Below, one piece after another: positions 59,624 through 64,000 of a stretch of DNA of 64,000 nt (its first letter is position 1; every line of letters starts with the position of its first letter). The DNA lies in the NCBI GenBank assembly GCA_949357655.1, contig CASHTG010000012.1, positions 186,001 to 250,000 on the forward strand, read 5' to 3'. Position numbers and translations under genes: made by a program. The notes under the pieces were generated by a model that searched no databases, was not told where the DNA came from, and saw only the letters and a program-made list of their open reading frames with translations. This DNA comes from Parascedosporium putredinis (taxonomy: Eukaryota; Ascomycota; Sordariomycetes; Microascales; Microascaceae).

Positions 59624-60848
59624 CTAGTAGTATTTGCGCTCCCCGTCGCCGTCAGCGATATCGTCCTGCTCGCGGCCGCGCGATCCTTTTCCTTTTTAGC
59701 CTTTCGAGGCCCAGCTTATCGGTATTGGGCGTAGCATCAATGAGCTTGTCAAACTCATCATCGCCATCATCGTCGTCGTCCCCGCCAGCGTCGGAGTCGG
59801 ACCCGGATCCGGATTCGACTTGGGGTTCGCGCCGCGGTTTGGTTTAGGTAGTGGCTCCTCTTGCGGCCGAGAGATGGTTTCGGGCTTCCGTTTGTCGTCG
59901 GCGGAGTTTGTGCCGGTAAAGGCCTTGGACGCTAGGACCTTGCGTCTGATCTCGGCCATGGCCGCGTCGTCGTCAGAGTCGTCGTCGGATAGCGCGTACC
60001 GATCCCGTTCCTCCTCTTCGTGTGGGGCTGGCTTTTGGTCGGCTCGGGCTTCTTGCCAAGGTATATGCCGTCTATCTCGTCCTCTTCGTGGCTGGCAGCG
60101 TCTGATTCGTCTCCGTCGCGGTCGCCATCTTCGTCGTCGTCGTCATCATCGTCTTCCTCGTCAGAACGTGGCATAATTCTCCGATTAACATTCCCGCTCG
60201 TCCACATATCCTTATCGTCTTCTCTGCTATCCGCGTATTCCTTCTCTAGTCGCGCCATCCATTCCTCCTGCGCCTTCTTGATGCCTTCCTCGTCCTCGCA
60301 TTCGGCGTATTTATTTAGGAGGGTTTCGTTGATTTCGATAAAAGCCTCGCCGTAGGCAAACGGTTCCATAACCTCCCGCGCCCACTCGGGCTTCCCACAA
60401 ATCCACATGGCGGCGGCCAGCGCCTCGGCGCAGTTCAGCCTCCACGGCTTCCCGTAGTTGACTGTATTCGCCGCAACCAGGTAGGGCAGCAGCCTCTCGC
60501 ACTTGCCGCCGACCTTGTTCCACTGGATCTCTTGCATGCGCGCCCAGGAGCACTCGACGACGGCCACACCAAATTGCACGAGCAGCTCGGCGTCGGCTGG
60601 AGACAGGGTCTTCTTGCCGTTGGGGGTGATGACGACACCATTGTAGCGTTGGCCGACGTGGAGATCGCGCATAAGCCCCAGCTTGAGCAGGCGCTTGCCA
60701 GAGCAGCGCTTGGGATCGCAGTGGCCGAGATCCCAGCAGGCGGCTTTGAATTCGGGCTGCGAGCCGGAGTCGCCGCCGGCGCGGGGTCGCGGGGACCGTG
60801 GTGGGGTCTTTTCCCCTTGGTGAATTTGTCCTTCTTATGGCGGACCAT
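59624..60848 (-). CDS. TSR3: TSR3, 18S rRNA aminocarboxypropyltransferase
   Basis: Transfers the aminocarboxypropyl group from S-adenosylmethionine to the hypermodified uridine of 18S rRNA late in 40S maturation (cytoplasm). One exon; corrected length is about 409 residues. The basic start MVRHKKDKFTKGKRPHHGP leads to the metal-binding-like KAACWDLGHCDPKRCSGKRL, then LMRDLHVGQRYNGVVITPNG, the SAM-pocket region GVAVVECSWARMQEIQWNKV and VNYGKPWRLNCAEALAAAM. The long acidic tail (SDEEDDDDDDDEDGDRDGDE and a later DDDD tract) contains the common fungal block MAEIRRKVLASKAFTG and ends ERKYY. Frame breaks: G4 60791-60794, T4 60033-60036, G4 59822-59825, T5 59693-59697 and one base near 59670-59673, all single-base losses. 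The catalytic core itself reads through in one frame. Confidence 0.95.
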
Positions 60849-62163
60849 TTTTGGGCGAGGGGAGTTGAACTTGGAGTAGCAAGGGTATGAGGAAATAAGC
60901 TTAAAAAGAAACTGTGTGTACGGTTGCACGATTGTTTCAAGGCGTGGTTTATGAGTGATGAAAGTGTCAAATGTTCATGTTGCTTACTGGACGGAAGTCG
61001 CGAGTTTATCGTGCCCCTCCAAAAAAAAGAAAAAAAGAAAAACCATGAGTCGTTTTTCCATGACTGGCATAGCATGGTGGGGTTGAGCTCCCCAAGGACC
61101 AGAAAACGCCACAAGGGCAGCGATGGTGACGCGCTGACTAGCCTCTGACTCGCCTGTGCTCCCCTATCAAATTGATCGCTCACGGGTAAGTAGCGCAATA
61201 ATAAATGCCCTTGGATGGCAAGACGGCAGCAAAGGAATATTGTTGATCCGAAGTCGTTCCTCCAGGGGCGTCATGGATGGGGTGGGGCAAGCCGCCCTCT
61301 TGCGCAAGCCCAAATGGGCAGGCCATTGAATTGATACATATTCAGCGAGAGGTGTCCGCAGGCAAAGGCCAAGACGAGCCAATTGCCGTTGCCGTCCACA
61401 GAAATGATGGAATGATCCATGGCTAGATGGATCCATTTCCGATGTGGTCTTATCCTGCTTATCCTAGGCAGTCGAATTGAGAGTAGAAACCTGGTGCTGT
61501 ACTCAGCCTCAAATGGTTCTGTTGTCTTCTAGAATCCCTGGACATTTCTTCTAGAGAAGAAAATAGAAAATAGAAATAAAAAATTAAAATAAAATCTAGG
61601 CGATCGCAAATGCCTCCATATTTGATTTTCGAGTATTAGGAGCACTTGAGCTGTCTTGGCTCTCGGCGCCTGGAAAGATAGGAAGAATGCCCGGTATTCT
61701 CGAGGAAGATCAACGAAGCCCGTTGATCAATTGATGTAATTCGTTCAGGCCATCCAAGAGCTCTTTCCCTGCTAAAAACCCCACCCGCGTCCGCCGAGCC
61801 GAGCACATTTGAACGCTGAAGCACCCATAAACGGTATCCACCCTGACATTACGCTCCTGCGCCAACCGACCACACCCCACCTCAAACTTGCTCCCTCTTC
61901 CCACCCGGAAACCCCCTCAAACTTGCCCTCGCTCGAACACCCCTCCCCTCGACCCACGCCCGGCGCAGCTCCCACCATCCGGAGACCCAGTCCCCTGGAT
62001 GATTGAGATTTGAAAAAGGAAGGGAGGGAAGAAAGAAAGAAAGAAAAAGAAAAAGGAACAAAGGGCTAGGACCTTGCGAAGCGGACAACCGGGATAACCC
62101 GCAACGGGAGAGGACGAGGCAGGAGCAAAACTTCCGAAAAACCAACGGCCCTAGCAGAACACG
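60849..62163. other. Divergent intergenic region TSR3 / GGA
   Basis: 1.3 kb with promoters on both sides. An A-rich block at about 61020-61045 lies upstream of TSR3. A purine tract with GAAA repeats (about 62010-62065) lies 100 bases before the GGA start. No coding signal is seen. Confidence 0.5.
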
Positions 62164-64000
62164 ATGGAGGCGGCATCAGCGAGAGCGGCGGCCCGCGACC
62201 GGTGGGCGGACTTTGGCCGACCCACGCCGTCGCAGCTCCAGCACTTTATCCAGTCCGCCTGCAGTCCCGAAAACTACGAGCCCAACCTCGCCGTGTGCCT
62301 CGAGATCGCCGACCTCATCAACTCCAAGAAGGGGACCGCGCCGCGCGAGGCCGCCAACACGATTGTCAGCTACATCAACCACCGCAACGCCAACGTGGCC
62401 CTCCTCGCGCTGCACCTGCTCGACATCTGCGTCAAGAACTGCGGTTACCCCTTCCACCTACAGATCAGCACCAAGGAGTTCCTCAACGAGCTGGTCCGGA
62501 GGTTCCCCGAGCGCCCGCCCATACGGGCCTCGAGGGTCCAGCAAAAGATACTCGAGGCCATTGAGGAGTGGCGGGGCACGATATGCGAGACGAGCAAGTA
62601 CAAGGACGACTTCGGCTTCATTCGGGACATGCACCGATTGCTCAGCTACAAAGGCTACACCTTCCCCGAGGTGCGCCGCGAAGATGCTGCCGTCTTGAAT
62701 CCTAGCGATGTAAGTCTATATCCTTGCGACCCTCCCTTTTTTTTTCCGTTTTCTTTTTTTCCCTTTCACCGTGAAGCGCCGGCGCTGATTGTTTCTTTAC
62801 CCGTCCTCTAGAATCTTAAATCGGCCGAGGAGATGGAGGAAGAGGAGCGCGAGGCGCAATCCGCCAAGCTCCAAGAACTCATCCGACGGGGTACTCCGCA
62901 AGACCTACAAGAAGCCAACCGGCTGATGAAGGTCATGGCCGGGTTCGACACCCGATCCAAGACCGACTATCGCGCAAAGGCGGCCGAGGAGGTAGCCAAG
63001 ATCCAGGCCAAGGCCCGCTTGCTCGAGGAAAGGTTAGAGGCCTTCAAGCCTGGCGATACCATGAAGGAGGGCGACGTGTTTGAAGAGCTCGCCTCATCCC
63101 TATCGAGCGCCCAGCCCAAGATCCAAAAGATGTGCGAAGAAGAATCGGAAGACCACGAAGCCGTCGCCAAGCTTTTGGAGATCAACGATAGCATACACCG
63201 GACCGTGGAGCGGTATAGGATGATGAAGAAGGGCGATATCGAGGGTGCGGCCAAGATTGCGAGCGGCGCCCCGATACCGACCGCCAGCAGCTCCTCCCGC
63301 AAGTCGGCCGCCCAAGAGCTCTCGCTCATCGATTTTGACGCAGACACTTCAGGCTCGGCCCCTTCAAGCAGTTCCGCAGCGCCACCTGTCGCCTCGACTC
63401 CAGGTGGTCTCGATGATGACCTCCTCGGCCTTAACATTGGTGAACCTGTACCATCTAGCTTGGGCCAGACGGGAAGCATTGCGTTGGGTTTCGGCGCCAA
63501 CACCAGTAAGTCGCGTCCAACGATTTCCGGGAACCCCCTGCTTTTCCGAAGCTAATCGTGATTCTAGACATTCCGGGACCTGCCTTGCTCTCTTCGGTGA
63601 CGCAAAACAACAGCGCCAGGGGACCGTCGACACCCTTTGCCTCCTTCACCTCGCCTCCTGCCTCGAATTCTGCTACGCCTCAACCGGCATACTCGGCCTT
63701 CAACCCTCCCCAATCTGCGCCTGCATCCGACCCATTTGCGGGTCTCATGGGTGTCTCCTCGCCTTCTGCATCAACGACTCCCGCTCCTGCCGCCCCCGCT
63801 GCCGTCCCCGCTGCCGCGCCAGCGGCGAATGACGATGACGACTGGGCGTTTTCCTCTGCGTTGCCTCCCGAGCCAAAGGAGCATACTGCGATCGTCAGCA
63901 ACAAGATGATCAAGATTGAGATGAAGGCATTGAGGGATGGTAACTCCATCCGGAGCTCATTCTTATTTTCTAACAACACCCCCGAGCAAGTTACGGAGCT
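62164..64000 (+). CDS. GGA: GGA clathrin adaptor (VHS-GAT-GAE), 3' end outside window
   Basis: An Arf-dependent monomeric clathrin adaptor for trans-Golgi to endosome sorting. Exons are 62164-62709, 62812-63505 and 63568 to beyond 64000; about 557 residues are visible. The VHS domain (about 15-150) shows CSPENYEPNLAVCLEIADLI, NHRNANVALLALHLLDICVK and NCGYPFHLQISTKEFLNELV. The GAT domain (about 200-300) shows LQEANRLMKVMAGFD and KMCEEESEDHEAVAKLLEIN. The hinge is Ser/Pro/Ala-rich, with an acidic stretch ending DDDDWAFSSALPPEP. The GAE ear begins near residue 518 (IVSNKMIKIEMKALR) and runs off the window. No frame correction is needed, in contrast to most neighbours. The VHS-GAT-GAE order separates it from Vps27 and Hse1. 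Confidence 0.94.

Noticed and set aside
36990..60848. UTP22 and TSR3 as a ribosome-biogenesis cluster
   Set aside because: They are 19 kb apart with unrelated genes between and act at different stages; co-location looks incidental.

Overview
The window is nuclear DNA of a filamentous ascomycete, subphylum Pezizomycotina and probably Sordariomycetes. The evidence is short GT-AG introns (mostly 55-190 bp) with CTAAC-type branch points, pyrimidine-rich leaders before start codons, and a set of single-copy housekeeping genes typical of these fungi. I cannot name a genus. No tRNA, rRNA, CRISPR array, transposon or secondary-metabolite cluster was found by eye.

Layout: an unrecognised conserved-looking gene (4.1-6.2 kb, +); a type I metacaspase (7.1-9.1 kb, -); a gene-poor stretch; a CM1-domain microtubule-organising scaffold of the ApsB/SnaD/Mto1 kind (15.6-19.9 kb, -); a second gene-poor stretch of about 6.5 kb; an FBXO21-like F-box protein (26.4-29.0 kb, +) convergent with a BAP1-like ubiquitin C-terminal hydrolase (29.2-31.1 kb, -); nucleoporin POM152 (32.3-36.4 kb, +); UTP22/Nrap (37.0-40.4 kb, +); mitochondrial succinyl-CoA:3-oxoacid CoA-transferase (42.1-43.9 kb, +); an unrecognised LRR/F-box-like gene (44.5-46.3 kb, +); a gene-poor 4.3 kb; a PDAP1/PP28-family protein (50.7-51.8 kb, +); a small coiled-coil hypothetical (52.3-52.6 kb, -); a two-span membrane protein (53.2-54.3 kb, -) divergent from mitochondrial IF-2 (55.0-58.5 kb, +); TSR3 (59.6-60.8 kb, -); and a GGA adaptor cut off by the window end (62.2 kb onward, +).

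The genes do not form one pathway. There are loose themes: two 18S rRNA/small-subunit biogenesis factors (UTP22, TSR3), two mitochondrial proteins (CoA-transferase, IF-2), and two adjacent ubiquitin-system genes.

The strongest whole-window signal is technical. Thirteen of the fifteen protein genes need one to seven reading-frame corrections, about 43 in all, nearly all at short C/G/A/T runs, and almost all in the sense of missing bases. When the corrections are made, exon phases close exactly and lengths match the families (CoA-transferase 516 residues, UTP22 about 1091, TSR3 about 409). I read this as homopolymer-collapse error in the assembly, not gene decay. Each affected gene is annotated as a CDS over its full span, with the breaks described. 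I did not find a convincing undescribed biological system; the best biological leads are the paired GC-AG introns in the two ubiquitin genes, two unrecognised conserved-looking genes, and the small coiled-coil gene.
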